DNA of 64,000 bases from Microbacterium halimionae (GTDB lineage: Bacteria; Actinomycetota; Actinomycetes; Actinomycetales; Microbacteriaceae): assembly GCF_011761265.1 (NCBI RefSeq), contig NZ_JAAOZB010000002.1:124001-188000 (forward strand). The letters run 5' to 3'. Each line of letters begins with the position of its first letter. The first letter of the stretch is position 1. A model generated the notes under the pieces. It worked only from the letters and a program-made list of their open reading frames with translations, was not told the origin of the DNA and did no database searches. Positions 24,832-34,353 of this stretch are shown one piece after another. Position numbers and translations under genes: made by a program.

Positions 24832-26065
24832 ATGCCACCCCCGCGGTAGACGTTGCTGTGCGCCATGCCTCGTCAAGCTCGGAATCTTCGGACACCGTCA
24901 CAGCCCGCCAACCGGATGCCGCCAGCAAGGTCTCACGGTTTCTCGTCGTTGTGATCAATGCTGGCAAATGGCTGTGGCCGGCGAGGGCGACGAGCGCGGC
25001 CGTATCGACGGGCGTGAGGGCTCCGGTCACGACGACGAGCGGGCCGATGGTTCGTCCGGCAACCTCTTGCGCGAGACCCGCAAACGGCGCACCAGCGCGC
25101 ACCGAGCGCGCCGTGATCGTCGCAAAGTCGAGCACAAGCTCTTCCACAGCGGCGGTGTCTCCGCCCGCTATCGGCGCGCATAACGGTGAGCCGTCGGAGT
25201 CAATGACGGCGACGGTGTAGCCGTCTCGGACGAGCCGCGCTGTGACCGAGAGCGTCGCCGAAATGACGAGTTCGAAATCGGGGTCTGTGCCGGTGGCATC
25301 CATCGCAACCGGTTCGAACCGTGTGACCGCTCGATCGCATACGACAGTCGCTTCAGGGGTGCTCTCTTGCTCTTCTTCGCGCACCATCAGCTGGTCGCGA
25401 TGGGCGCTTGCGCGCCAGTGGATGCGCCGCATCGAGTCTCCCGAGGCATACGGGCGCGCAATGAGGTTGTCTGCTCCCTGTCCGCGCTGCGTTGTCAGTG
25501 GGCTGAGCGTGCCGCCGCTGTCGCCAGAAAAGCCTGGAGTTGGTCCGAGCTCGACGACTGTGGGAGCCACCACGATTTTCGTTCTTTCCCCGAGGGTTTG
25601 CTGGCGACGGACGAGCCCGAATGTGTCCGTCACGGCCAGCCGCAGCGGACCGATCCAGTGGATGCCGCGGTGCACCGCATTGAGTTCGTAGGTGACTTCT
25701 GCGTGCCGGCCGTCGCGGCGAGAAGTGAACGCGGGAAAGACCCCGGTGGCATCCGCTGTGATGTCTCGCGGCAACGCGTCGCTCCACGTTCCCGAAGATG
25801 CCGGCCATGACGATTGTGCTGTCACCCTCACTGTCACAGTGGCATCGGAACCGATCGATGGCACATCGGGGTAAAGCATGCGCGTCACACTCGCGCGGCG
25901 TCGCCCGAGCCACACCGAAAGTGCCGCAAGCACGAGGAGCGCGAGCAGAAGCACGGCGAACGCGAGAAGCTCAATGAGCCCCAGTTCGTTGGCTGCGACA
26001 AGAAACGCGACAACGAGAACAAGGGCACCCGAACCGCGCACGGTGAGGGGCCAAAAACGCCTCAT
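24818..26065 (-). CDS. DUF58 protein (MoxR partner)
   Basis: 415 residues from the ATG at 26065 (MRRFWPLTVRG). Two adjacent N-terminal helices (about 10-50) are followed by a beta-rich domain. The DUF58 signature YASGDSMRRIHWRASAHRDQ is followed by a von Willebrand A-like C-terminal half. Such proteins work with MoxR ATPases, possibly as membrane adaptors. The start is 8 bp from the moxR stop and the end overlaps the transglutaminase gene, so the three are one operon. Confidence 0.85.
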   Translation of the reverse strand: MRRFWPLTVRGSGALVLVVAFLVAANELGLIELLAFAVLLLALLVLAALSVWLGRRRASVTRMLYPDVPSIGSDATVTVRVTAQSSWPASSGTWSDALPRDITADATGVFPAFTSRRDGRHAEVTYELNAVHRGIHWIGPLRLAVTDTFGLVRRQQTLGERTKIVVAPTVVELGPTPGFSGDSGGTLSPLTTQRGQGADNLIARPYASGDSMRRIHWRASAHRDQLMVREEEQESTPEATVVCDRAVTRFEPVAMDATGTDPDFELVISATLSVTARLVRDGYTVAVIDSDGSPLCAPIAGGDTAAVEELVLDFATITARSVRAGAPFAGLAQEVAGRTIGPLVVVTGALTPVDTAALVALAGHSHLPALITTTRNRETLLAASGWRAVTVSEDSELDEAWRTATSTAGVAYGIG

Positions 26066-26072
26066 CGAAAGA

Positions 26073-27080
26073 TCACGACCGTGCAGCCAGCGGAACCTGC
26101 ATGCTGCGGGCGATGCGTTCGAGAATGGCTGCGACGCCGCCGGTGTTTCCGCCACGGGCCGAGACTCGAGACAGAACGATGCGGTGCGCGAAGACCGGCA
26201 CCAAGAGGTCGGTGATGTCATCGGGAATCACAAACGCGCGGCCATCGAGCGCCGCCCAGACCTTGGCTGCTCGCAAGAGCTGCAGGGTTGCCCGGGGGCT
26301 GGCGCCGAGCTTGATATCGGCGTGGGTGCGGGTTTCGTTGGCAAGAGCAACGACATACTCTTCGATCGCCGGAGACACGTGCACAGCGCGCGCCCACGTT
26401 ATGAGGTCACGCACTCGGTCGGCTGAGATGACGGGGGTGATGGCGGCGAGCGGATTCGAACTCTCACGCTGACGCAGCATGAGAATTTCGGATGCCGCAT
26501 CGGGATACCCCATCGAGATTCTCAGCATGAAGCGGTCCCGTTGGGCTTCGGGAAGTGCGTATGTGCCTTCCATCTCGAACGGGTTTTGCGTCGCGACGAC
26601 GAGAAACGGGTCGGGGAGTGGGTGAGAGTTGCCGTCAACGGTTGCTTGACGTTCTTCCATCGCTTCGAGAAGCGCCGACTGCGTCTTGGGAGATGAGCGG
26701 TTGATCTCATCGGCGATGACGATGTTTGCGAAAATCGCGCCCGGCTTGAATTCGAACTCCCGGTCAACCGGGTCGAAGACGCTCACGCCTGTGATGTCGC
26801 CCGGGAGGAGGTCAGGAGTGAACTGCACGCGGCGAACACTCGCGGCGACCGAGGCCGCGAGGGCACGTGCGAGCATCGTCTTGCCGACGCCTGGCACGTC
26901 CTCGATGAGGAGATGTCCCTCGGCCAGCAGCGCGACCATCGCTGAGCGGACGGCTTCGGGCTTGCCGTCGATCACTCGTGAAATAGACGTTTCGACGAGG
27001 CCCGCCAAACGCTGGAATTCAGCGGCGTCTAATTCGCGGGTGTACGCGGGTGCAATATCGGATGTTGCGGTGTTATCCAT
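26073..27080 (-). CDS. MoxR-type AAA+ ATPase
   Basis: 335 residues from the ATG at 27080, with GGGGGA four bases upstream. Walker A is EDVPGVGKTML, Walker B is IVIADEINR, sensor 1 is VVATQNPFE, and the C-terminal lid follows. MoxR ATPases act as chaperones for the assembly or activation of specific complexes. It is the first gene of the moxR-DUF58-transglutaminase operon. Confidence 0.9.
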   Translation of the reverse strand: MDNTATSDIAPAYTRELDAAEFQRLAGLVETSISRVIDGKPEAVRSAMVALLAEGHLLIEDVPGVGKTMLARALAASVAASVRRVQFTPDLLPGDITGVSVFDPVDREFEFKPGAIFANIVIADEINRSSPKTQSALLEAMEERQATVDGNSHPLPDPFLVVATQNPFEMEGTYALPEAQRDRFMLRISMGYPDAASEILMLRQRESSNPLAAITPVISADRVRDLITWARAVHVSPAIEEYVVALANETRTHADIKLGASPRATLQLLRAAKVWAALDGRAFVIPDDITDLLVPVFAHRIVLSRVSARGGNTGGVAAILERIARSMQVPLAARS

Positions 27081-27159
27081 CTGGTCCCCCGGCCGGTGCA
27101 CTCGGTGGGCGGCGTCCACCTCGTTACCCGATCGTAACCCGGCACAGTGGGTGGCAGGG

Positions 27160-27708
27160 TCAGATGATCAGAGCGACGGCCATCAGTGATGTTGTGGCGC
27201 CCATCGTGGCGTACTCGGCGCGTACCAACCATCCGCGTTGACGGGCGGCCAGAACGAAAGACACTGCGGAGTAGACAGCGGCACCACCGACAAGTGCAAC
27301 GGTCATCGATCCCGCTCCGAGACCGTGGTGATGCACGGCCGCGCTCGTTAATGCAGTCGTCGTCGCGGCGGCGGCCCCGTGGCTCATCCCCAGCATGAGA
27401 GCGGCCATGACGATCATTCCGAGCGTTGTATGAATGCCTGACCCGGCAAAGCTCAGCATCTCGACCCGTGGTTGCTTTCTCGCGCGTCGAGAGGTGCGAA
27501 GAGCCGCAATTCCGATTGCGCCGGCAATTAAGAGCGCCGTCCAATAGACGGGTGCGAGCCGGTGGGTGAAGGCGGCATCAAGCATCGCCAGCGCCATCAA
27601 CACCGATGCGATGAGCTCGGGCATCCGCACCCGGCTGCGATCGGCTGCTAAGCAGCACGTTCCGATCGCAGCCGGGGCGACAGCCCACGCATGGAGCAGT
27701 TCGGGCAT
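27160..27708 (-). CDS. Membrane protein coupled to copper amine oxidase
   Basis: 182 residues from the ATG at 27708, four bases after the amine oxidase stop. Five to six membrane helices are visible, with a His pair region SAAVHHHGLG between helices, Cys-Cys in helix 1 (GTCCLAAD) and MSHGAAA in another. The His and Met residues could bind copper, and the tight coupling suggests a role in supplying copper to, or anchoring, the oxidase; this is inference. It resembles small actinobacterial membrane proteins of the DUF5134 kind, but I am not certain. Confidence 0.55.
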   Translation of the reverse strand: MPELLHAWAVAPAAIGTCCLAADRSRVRMPELIASVLMALAMLDAAFTHRLAPVYWTALLIAGAIGIAALRTSRRARKQPRVEMLSFAGSGIHTTLGMIVMAALMLGMSHGAAAATTTALTSAAVHHHGLGAGSMTVALVGGAAVYSAVSFVLAARQRGWLVRAEYATMGATTSLMAVALII

Positions 27709-27712
27709 CAGA

Positions 27713-29728
27713 TCAGTGCGCGGAGTGGTCGTCGTGGTGGCCGTGTCCGTGGTGCTCAGCGTGAGCATGCCCCGTACCCGCCGAGCAGTGGTCGGTTGCC
27801 GGAGCCGGCACATTCAGCACAGGTGAGCGGTCGAAGAAGTTGTACGGCTTGAGCGTGAACTTGGCGTAGTCCATCGGCATGACGGGCCAGTCTTCGTTCC
27901 GCGGAAAATGGGTGAGCCCGAACGTGTGCCAGAGCACAAGGTCTTCGCCGACGAGGGGCTCATCGCCCGCAATGAACTCCGGAATACCGCCGCCGCCCGG
28001 GTGCTGATTCACAAAGTCACCTGCGGCATAACGTTCTGCCGGGTCGTACTTTGTGACGAAAAGGTGTTTTGTCGCGAATTCCGCGCGCGAAGTGATGGAT
28101 GCCGATGGGTCAGCCATCAGCGTCGGCGTCTCTGTCGGAAAGAGCATGTACGAGGTTGGTTGACCCATCGACGTGGTCTTCTCGGTCGACGCGATCTGCC
28201 AGACCCGATTCACTGCGCCGTCGGCGAGGCGGCCGGACACCTTCTCTGATGTGATCGGCGTCACCTTCTTCGTGAAGGCATTCCCATACGGGTTCGACTC
28301 CGAGATCGGCAGCCGCACGGCGTCGATCTCGTTGACGACGTTTGCAGTGCCGTCCACTGTCATGTCGAGTCGTGCCGAGAACAGGTGCTGGTGGTACGGA
28401 GCGCCGAGGCCCGGTGCCACCTGGGAGGCGTACGGATACGGGGTGCCGTCTTCACTGTCACCCGGGTATGACGACGTGAAAAGGATGCCGGTGAGCTTTG
28501 CCTCGCACTCGATTGTGCCGTCGAGATACAGGTACCAGAAGAACCCGTAGTCGTAGTTGCCCACGGTCGTGAAGAACGAGATGACAAGTCGGCGCTGACG
28601 TCGTACTTCGTTTGATCCCGTGAAGATATCGGTGTGCTTCCAGAGCGAACCGAAGTCTTCTTCGTGCATGCACACGCCGTTTCGCACGAATCGTGGCATG
28701 CCCAACTCATCAGAGAGCGTGGCATCCAAATACGTGATGTCGCCAACGCAGTCGCACCCGAGTTCGAGTTCATTCGTGTACCGGCCGAACAGGTACTCGC
28801 CGGTGTCGAAGTAGTTCTGCCAGAAGCGGTTCGGTGATGGATCGGCGTAAGGGACGACCATTTCGCTGATGGAACCGCGGTACATCACCGGCCGGTCAGC
28901 GAACGCCACTTGACGCAAGATCAGGCCCTCGCGAGTGTCGAAGCCGATGCGGAGCTTCCAGTTGCCCCATGTGACTTCTTCGCCATCGACGGTGAAGCTC
29001 GCGCCCTCGGGCTGCGTAATTTCGATCGGCTTGAGGCCCTCGAGCGGTGGCCCCTGGAGCGCCGGGTCATCGAAGTTTCCACTCGTTTCGGGGACAGCAA
29101 GCCCCGGGTTGTCGATGATCTCGATCACTTTGCGATCGGCGACGTCGATGTATGCGGTCAGGCCGTCTACAGGGTGCGCCCACGGGTGATCGGCGGGGTG
29201 ATCTTGCCGAAATGCGAACGTGCGGAGAATTCGGCGTCCCTCCTCTGCGGCGTAGCCGTAGTGACCAGCGGAGAGCGGCACGAGGGCCACGTCATCGACT
29301 GTGAGTCCGCGACCGGCGAGAGCGGCGAGCCATCCCTCGTCAGCATTCGCGATGATGCCGACCTCTTCGAACTCGGCATCAAGAATTGGCAGTTGCCCGG
29401 CTGTACCGTCAAGCACGTCTGCTGAGAGCACAGTTCCGCTTGTGATCGAGACGACAGCGTCTACTGAACGCGTCGTTGTCATGTCGAGAAGCTGAACACG
29501 TGCACGACGGTCAGGAAGCTCGCCACCGGTCTCCCATGCGCCTACGTCGGCCTTCGGCGGCTCTTCCAAGCCGACGTAGGCGAAACGCACGCGGTCGCCC
29601 ATTTCAGGAAGAGTCGCCGTGATCTCGCGCACGGCGTCGATTTCGTCGGCGCTCAATGACGACAGCGGGTGCGAGGGTGCAGCGGGCGCGGTATAGCTGG
29701 CAGCGGTTTCGATGTCGGTGATGCTCAT
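27713..29728 (-). CDS. Copper-containing primary amine oxidase
   Basis: 671 residues from the ATG at 29728 (TAGGAG eight bases upstream). It matches the Arthrobacter amine oxidase architecture: N-terminal alpha/beta domains, then the catalytic domain. The TPQ precursor tyrosine is Tyr392 in TTVGNYDYGFFW, the catalytic base Asp308 is in YFDTGEYLFG, the copper ligands HQH are at 446-448 and the third His is in the late HTFGLTHFPRNED. No signal peptide is seen. The last 25 residues are extremely His-rich (HAEHHGHGHHDDHSAH), unlike typical AGAO, and may bind copper. It converts primary amines such as phenylethylamine or tyramine to aldehyde, ammonia and peroxide. Confidence 0.93.
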   Translation of the reverse strand: MSITDIETAASYTAPAAPSHPLSSLSADEIDAVREITATLPEMGDRVRFAYVGLEEPPKADVGAWETGGELPDRRARVQLLDMTTTRSVDAVVSITSGTVLSADVLDGTAGQLPILDAEFEEVGIIANADEGWLAALAGRGLTVDDVALVPLSAGHYGYAAEEGRRILRTFAFRQDHPADHPWAHPVDGLTAYIDVADRKVIEIIDNPGLAVPETSGNFDDPALQGPPLEGLKPIEITQPEGASFTVDGEEVTWGNWKLRIGFDTREGLILRQVAFADRPVMYRGSISEMVVPYADPSPNRFWQNYFDTGEYLFGRYTNELELGCDCVGDITYLDATLSDELGMPRFVRNGVCMHEEDFGSLWKHTDIFTGSNEVRRQRRLVISFFTTVGNYDYGFFWYLYLDGTIECEAKLTGILFTSSYPGDSEDGTPYPYASQVAPGLGAPYHQHLFSARLDMTVDGTANVVNEIDAVRLPISESNPYGNAFTKKVTPITSEKVSGRLADGAVNRVWQIASTEKTTSMGQPTSYMLFPTETPTLMADPSASITSRAEFATKHLFVTKYDPAERYAAGDFVNQHPGGGGIPEFIAGDEPLVGEDLVLWHTFGLTHFPRNEDWPVMPMDYAKFTLKPYNFFDRSPVLNVPAPATDHCSAGTGHAHAEHHGHGHHDDHSAH

Positions 29729-29814
29729 GGGTGATGCTCCTAGAAGAAAGGGTGGCAACGGGGAGAGGGATGCCGGGGGCACACGGGATGAGGAGCGTGC
29801 GCCCCCGGCGGTCG

Positions 29815-31290
29815 TCAGCTTGAGATGGTGTCGATGAGTTTTGCGTACGCCAGCGGCCTACGGGTACGAATCCACCAGGCCTGCACGAATCCGAACAGGG
29901 GGAAGACGACGATCAGCGCGAGCAGAACCCAGCTGACTCCGCCGAAGACGGGGTTGCCGTCGGCGTCTGCGTCACCGACGAGAACGGGGAAGTTGGCGAT
30001 GATCAGCACCGCCGAAACGATGAGCCCGACGAAGCCAAGGCCCGGGGCAACAATGGTCTGCCACACGCGTCGGTCTTTTTTGGTTTTTGCGAAGTAGACG
30101 ATGACCGCAATTGACGTCAGTGCCATCAGTAGGGCGATTGCGAGCGTCGCAACACCGGCGAACCAGGTGAAGACCTGCAGCACCGGGTCGAGCTGGAAGA
30201 TGGCGAAGACGACGATGAGCACGGCGGCTGTCACGGTCTGCACAACAGAAGAAATGTGGGGCGAGAGGTGCGTGTGATGCACCGTCCCCACCTTTTCGGG
30301 CATGACACCGGCATTAGACATGGAGTGCTGGTAGCGCGTGACAACGTTGTGGAACGAAAGCACGCACGCGAACATCGACGTGATCAGCAGAATGTTGGTG
30401 ATGATTTCGCCAGCGCTCCCGAGGTAGATCGACATCGTGCGAAGAATCAGATTGCCCGGGTCTTCAGCTGCGGCATCCATGATTCCGTCGGGCCCCCATG
30501 CCATGACGAGTCCCCACGACGCCAACGTGTAGAAAACGCCGATGCCGATGACTGCGGCGTACGTTGCGCGAGGGATTGTGCGGTTGGGGTTCTTCGCCTC
30601 ATCGCGGAAAATCGCTGTCGCCTCGAACCCGATGAAGGCGGCAATGGCGAACATGAGCCCGACTCCCGGCGAACCGCTTGCGATGTTCGACGGAACGAAC
30701 GTGTCGAGGCTAAGACCCTGCGGCCCGCCGTTGATCATGACGGCCGCCACCATGACGAGCACGATTCCGACCTCAGCGACCAACAGAACGCCGAGCACCT
30801 TGCTGGACAGGTTGATGTGGCGGTAGCCGAGCACCCCTACGAGGGCGATCACAATGAGCGAGAAGAGCCACCAGGCGATAGATGGGCCGCCGACCGATTC
30901 GACCGTGTAACTCAGGATGTATCCGACGTAGCCGTATACCGACACCTGGATGGTCGTGTACGTCAGCATCGCGATCCACGCTGCAGCCAGGCCCGTTGAT
31001 CGGCCGAGGCCGTATCCCGCGTACGTGAAGAACGCTCCGGGCTTCGGAACATGGCGCGCCATTGTGGCAAGGCCGACCGAGAACAGCAGCAGTACGACAG
31101 CGCTGATCACATAGAGCGAGGGGAAGCCAACACCGTTGCCGATCAGAATGCCGAGGGGTGCGGCTCCTCCGACGACAGTGAGGGGAGAAGCTGCGGCGAC
31201 GACCATAAAGACAATGGCGGTAACGCCGAGAGAACCGGTGAGCGAGCGCTTTGCGGGCGCTGCGACCCCCGTGGATTCGAGCTGTGTCAT
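29815..31290 (-). CDS. APC-family amino acid/amine permease
   Basis: 491 residues with about 12 membrane helices and the APC signature GVTAIVFMVVAAASPLTVVG in helix 1. A Gln/Tyr-rich helix 3 and an EATAIFRDEAKNPNRTIPRA loop after helix 6 are typical of the family. Immediately upstream of the amine oxidase on the same strand, it is probably the importer of the amine substrate. It diverges from the second APC permease across a 219-bp shared control region. Confidence 0.85.
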   Translation of the reverse strand: MTQLESTGVAAPAKRSLTGSLGVTAIVFMVVAAASPLTVVGGAAPLGILIGNGVGFPSLYVISAVVLLLFSVGLATMARHVPKPGAFFTYAGYGLGRSTGLAAAWIAMLTYTTIQVSVYGYVGYILSYTVESVGGPSIAWWLFSLIVIALVGVLGYRHINLSSKVLGVLLVAEVGIVLVMVAAVMINGGPQGLSLDTFVPSNIASGSPGVGLMFAIAAFIGFEATAIFRDEAKNPNRTIPRATYAAVIGIGVFYTLASWGLVMAWGPDGIMDAAAEDPGNLILRTMSIYLGSAGEIITNILLITSMFACVLSFHNVVTRYQHSMSNAGVMPEKVGTVHHTHLSPHISSVVQTVTAAVLIVVFAIFQLDPVLQVFTWFAGVATLAIALLMALTSIAVIVYFAKTKKDRRVWQTIVAPGLGFVGLIVSAVLIIANFPVLVGDADADGNPVFGGVSWVLLALIVVFPLFGFVQAWWIRTRRPLAYAKLIDTISS

Positions 31291-31419
31291 GAGCAGTCCC
31301 TTCGTGGGCGGTCCAGGGTGAACGAGCGGATGTCACGAGACTCTCGCGCCCGCGTTGCCGCATCGTTCCTGGGCTGTGAAAAAGAAGGGCGTCACAAACG
31401 GGACGGTGCCCGAAGGCCG

Positions 31420-31431
31420 TCTCATTTGAGA
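31420..31431. promoter_or_regulatory. Palindrome between divergent permeases, candidate IclR-type site
   Basis: TCTCA-TT-TGAGA is a perfect dyad, located 79 bp before the rightward permease start and 130 bp before the leftward one. An IclR-family regulator is encoded nearby, and IclR proteins bind imperfect palindromes of about this length. The assignment rests only on position and symmetry. Confidence 0.3.
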
Positions 31432-31509
31432 GATACACACTCGAAACACGGGGGACCCGTGACGGCAACCGGTGGTGCTTACGCTGCACACACGGCTTCC
31501 GGAGGCATC

Positions 31510-33012
31510 ATGACAGCACTCGAACGCGCCATCGCTCGCCCTGACCCGGTGCGAGATTTTGGCTCGCGCTCGCCGCTGCACGGCCTCGATCGCCGGAGCG
31601 TCGGGTTCGTCGATGTGCTCGCTCAGTCGGTTGCGGCGGTTGCACCCGCGGCGGCCGCAACAACAGTTGTGCTGCTCGTTGCCGGAATATCGCCCTCAGC
31701 GACGGTGCTGTCGATTCTTCTCGCCGGTGTGCTGAGCTTTTTGGTCGCGCGAACGATCACGCAGTTCGCGCGTCGCTTTGCCGTTGCCGGTTCGACCTAC
31801 ACCTACACAGCGCGCGGGCTTGGCGCGGGGGCAGGCCTCGCCTCGGGCGCAGCGATTCTCGTCGGCTACGGCGCGATCGCGATGTTCGCGCTCTTCGGAG
31901 GCGCCTACTACCTCACGTTTTTGCTCGGTGAGATTTTTCCCGGTACATCGGGGCCTGTCGTAACGGCGTTCGTGCTGCTCGCCGAGGCCGGGTTTGTCGC
32001 GCTGGTTTTGGTGCGCGGCATCCGCGTCTCGTCGCGGATAGCTCTCGTTGTCGAAGTGATCTCGGTGACACTCATCGTCGTGATGCTCATCATCTTGCTC
32101 GTACAGATCGGTCCGATCGACCCGGCAGTTTTGGTGCCGGCCGTGGGGGAGTGGTCGCCGGCAGCGATCGCAGCGGGATCCGTCATCGCCCTCACCGCGT
32201 TCGTCGGGTTTGAGAGCTCAGCGACTCTCGGCGTCGAGGCGCGCTCGCCGCTTCGCACAGTACCGAGAGCGATCGTCTGGACGGTCATCCTGTCTGGCGG
32301 GCTCTACCTTGTGGCTTCCGTCGCCCAGGTTGCGGGTTTCGCCGCGATGGGCGAAAACCTCGCCGAGAGTGCATCGCCGATCAACGAGCTCGCCGCCGCA
32401 TATGGAATGGGCGGATGGGCAATTCTCGCCGACGCCGGGATCGCGGCATCCTTTCTTGCCTGTGCGATCGGCTCAACAACAGCTCTCACCCGAGTGCTGT
32501 TCACGATGGGGCGCGATGGAGTGCTCCCGCGGGTTGCCGGGCGTACGCATCGGCGCTTCGGAACTCCGATCGGGGCTATTTGGCTTTCGCTCCCTGTGAT
32601 CACGATCGCGCCGCTGCTGCTGACAGTTGCAGGAATCGAGATTCGCGACGCCATGCACGTCACGATCGCCCTGGGAGGCGTGGGGTACATCGTCGCCTAC
32701 ATCCTCGTCTGTGTCTCAGCACCCGTGTTCTTGCGCCGAATTGGTGAATTGACGTTAAGTGCAGCGGTTGTTGCCGGAGTGTCTGCGATCGCCCTCACCG
32801 GCGCGCTCATTGCTTTTCTTGTGGTCGATGCGGCATCGGGAAGCCTCGCCATCTGGATCGTCCTCTTCGTCGCCCTCGTGGCAGGCGTCATCATTACGAT
32901 GCGGATCCGCGATGATCGACGCTCGCTCGATGGCATTGGCGCGTACGACGAGCCGGTTGCGTCCCAAGTGTTGGGTGGTGTCGCCCGAGATGGACGAGCC
33001 ACGGATGACTGA
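31510..33012 (+). CDS. APC-family permease, second copy in amine cluster
   Basis: 500 residues from the ATG at 31510, with GGAGG three bases upstream. It has about 12 helices. The loop after helix 6 is FVGFESSATLGVEARSPLRT and there is a long helix-8 region GIAASFLACAIGSTTALTR, typical of the amino-acid/ethanolamine branch of APC transporters. It differs from the permease at 29815. The final bases overlap the IclR regulator start, so transporter and regulator form one transcript. Confidence 0.8.
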   Translation: MTALERAIARPDPVRDFGSRSPLHGLDRRSVGFVDVLAQSVAAVAPAAAATTVVLLVAGISPSATVLSILLAGVLSFLVARTITQFARRFAVAGSTYTYTARGLGAGAGLASGAAILVGYGAIAMFALFGGAYYLTFLLGEIFPGTSGPVVTAFVLLAEAGFVALVLVRGIRVSSRIALVVEVISVTLIVVMLIILLVQIGPIDPAVLVPAVGEWSPAAIAAGSVIALTAFVGFESSATLGVEARSPLRTVPRAIVWTVILSGGLYLVASVAQVAGFAAMGENLAESASPINELAAAYGMGGWAILADAGIAASFLACAIGSTTALTRVLFTMGRDGVLPRVAGRTHRRFGTPIGAIWLSLPVITIAPLLLTVAGIEIRDAMHVTIALGGVGYIVAYILVCVSAPVFLRRIGELTLSAAVVAGVSAIALTGALIAFLVVDAASGSLAIWIVLFVALVAGVIITMRIRDDRRSLDGIGAYDEPVASQVLGGVARDGRATDD

Positions 33013-33706
33013 GGGAGCGGCACCAGCCCTCACCGCGCGTCAGCCGCGTGCGATTCACAGTGCGTTGACAGTGCTTGAGGCCGTCGCTCATTTGGGAGCG
33101 GGTGCAACGGCGCGCGAAGTTTCAGCCCAACTCGGCTTGCCGCGCGCGACAACGTACCGGCTACTGAACCTGCTCGTGCAGGACGAGTATCTTGTGCGGA
33201 CACCAGATTTGACGGGCTTCGCACTCGGGGCAAAAGTGTCGCAGCTGGTCGCAGCAGCCTCACCGCCGCTCCGCCTCACGACGGCGGCACGCACCGTCGT
33301 GGCTGACACGCGGTCGACTATTCGCGGCGGAGTGCACGTGGTGCTCTATTTCGACGGTCGCATCACGGTCGTTGATGCTGACCCAGACTTTCCGCTCTCC
33401 GACGACGTCCGACTCGCCCGCGAACCGAGCCGTTTTGCGCTGGGGCGTTTACTTATTGGCGAGACCGCGTCGGCCAGTGCGCTACCTGTGGGTGTGGCAT
33501 CCGACCTTGCGCGATTCAATGCGACCCGTCAGGTGGGCGAGATCACCGCGGGGTATGGATGCCTCGCGGTGCCTATCCACGACGCGAACGGTGTGCTTGC
33601 TGGCGCTGTCGGATTTTCGGGCCCTTCCCATCGCGTAACTGAACCCACAGCGGTGCTTGACGTGTTGCGGCCCGCTGCGGAGCGACTTGCCCCACTGGTC
33701 ACCTAG
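33005..33706 (+). CDS. IclR-family transcriptional regulator
   Basis: 233 residues from ATG 33005; an in-frame ATG at 32990 is an equally possible start. The N-terminal winged helix has HSALTVLEAVAHLGAGATAR and LGLPRATTYRLLNLLVQDEYL, and the C-terminal effector domain ends in AGAVGFSGPSHRV. It is shorter than most IclR proteins. The start overlaps the APC permease stop. It probably controls the permeases and perhaps the amine oxidase in response to an amine or aldehyde. It converges on the RibD-like gene with a 4-bp overlap. Confidence 0.82.
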   Translation: MTEGAAPALTARQPRAIHSALTVLEAVAHLGAGATAREVSAQLGLPRATTYRLLNLLVQDEYLVRTPDLTGFALGAKVSQLVAAASPPLRLTTAARTVVADTRSTIRGGVHVVLYFDGRITVVDADPDFPLSDDVRLAREPSRFALGRLLIGETASASALPVGVASDLARFNATRQVGEITAGYGCLAVPIHDANGVLAGAVGFSGPSHRVTEPTAVLDVLRPAAERLAPLVT

Positions 33707-34278
33707 GGCGCAAGGATGGAACGCTCAACGCGGTATGTGGCGTGTACTCCGCCGTCGTCGGTGGCGTCGCTTGCGAGCAAAGTCAGATGGACGTCCGCGT
33801 CGAGCTGCCCGAAGAGGCGGATGCCTTCGCCGATAAGTACCGGCATCCAGCTCGTCGTCATTTCATCGATGAGTCCCGCCCGAAGAAACGTCTGGATGAC
33901 GCGCCCACCATCGACATATACCTGTCGTGCGCCATCGTCTGACAACGTCGCGAGTGCATGATCGAGATCTCGAGTGACGGTGATGCGCGTGTCTTCATCC
34001 GACAATGTGGTCGACAAAACAATGACGGACTTGCCCTCGTAAGGCCACTCGTCGAAGGTCAGTACCTTTTCGTATGTCGCCCGGCCCATCACCACGTGAT
34101 CGATAGCAGGAAAAAAAGTTTCCCATGACTCGGCGGCGCGGCTGCTGTCGATGCGGGAATGTGCTCGACCTTGAGGCGGGTCAGTCAGCCATGTGATGTC
34201 GCCATCGCTGCGTGCGATGAAGCCGTCAACGCTCACGCCGATGAAGACTCGGCCGATCCAGGTTCTTTCGTATGTCAT
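33703..34278 (-). CDS. Dihydrofolate reductase-like (RibD C-terminal) protein
   Basis: 191 residues. Two in-frame ATGs lie six bases apart; GGAG is spaced eight bases from the one at 34278 and only two from 34284, so 34278 is chosen. The pattern is the RibD_C/DHFR-like fold: RVFIGVSVDGFIARSDGDI, then VVMGRATYEKV, then VYVDGGRVIQTFLRAGLIDE. Such proteins bind NADPH; they are usually not the cell's DHFR. The substrate is unknown. It shares four bases with the end of the IclR gene. Confidence 0.8.
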   Translation of the reverse strand: MTYERTWIGRVFIGVSVDGFIARSDGDITWLTDPPQGRAHSRIDSSRAAESWETFFPAIDHVVMGRATYEKVLTFDEWPYEGKSVIVLSTTLSDEDTRITVTRDLDHALATLSDDGARQVYVDGGRVIQTFLRAGLIDEMTTSWMPVLIGEGIRLFGQLDADVHLTLLASDATDDGGVHATYRVERSILAP

Positions 34279-34353
34279 TTCCATAGCTCCAAGAAGGCGT
34301 CGATAGCGTCGATGACCATTATCGATGGCCCTCTCACGGTGAAGCCGGACGCC

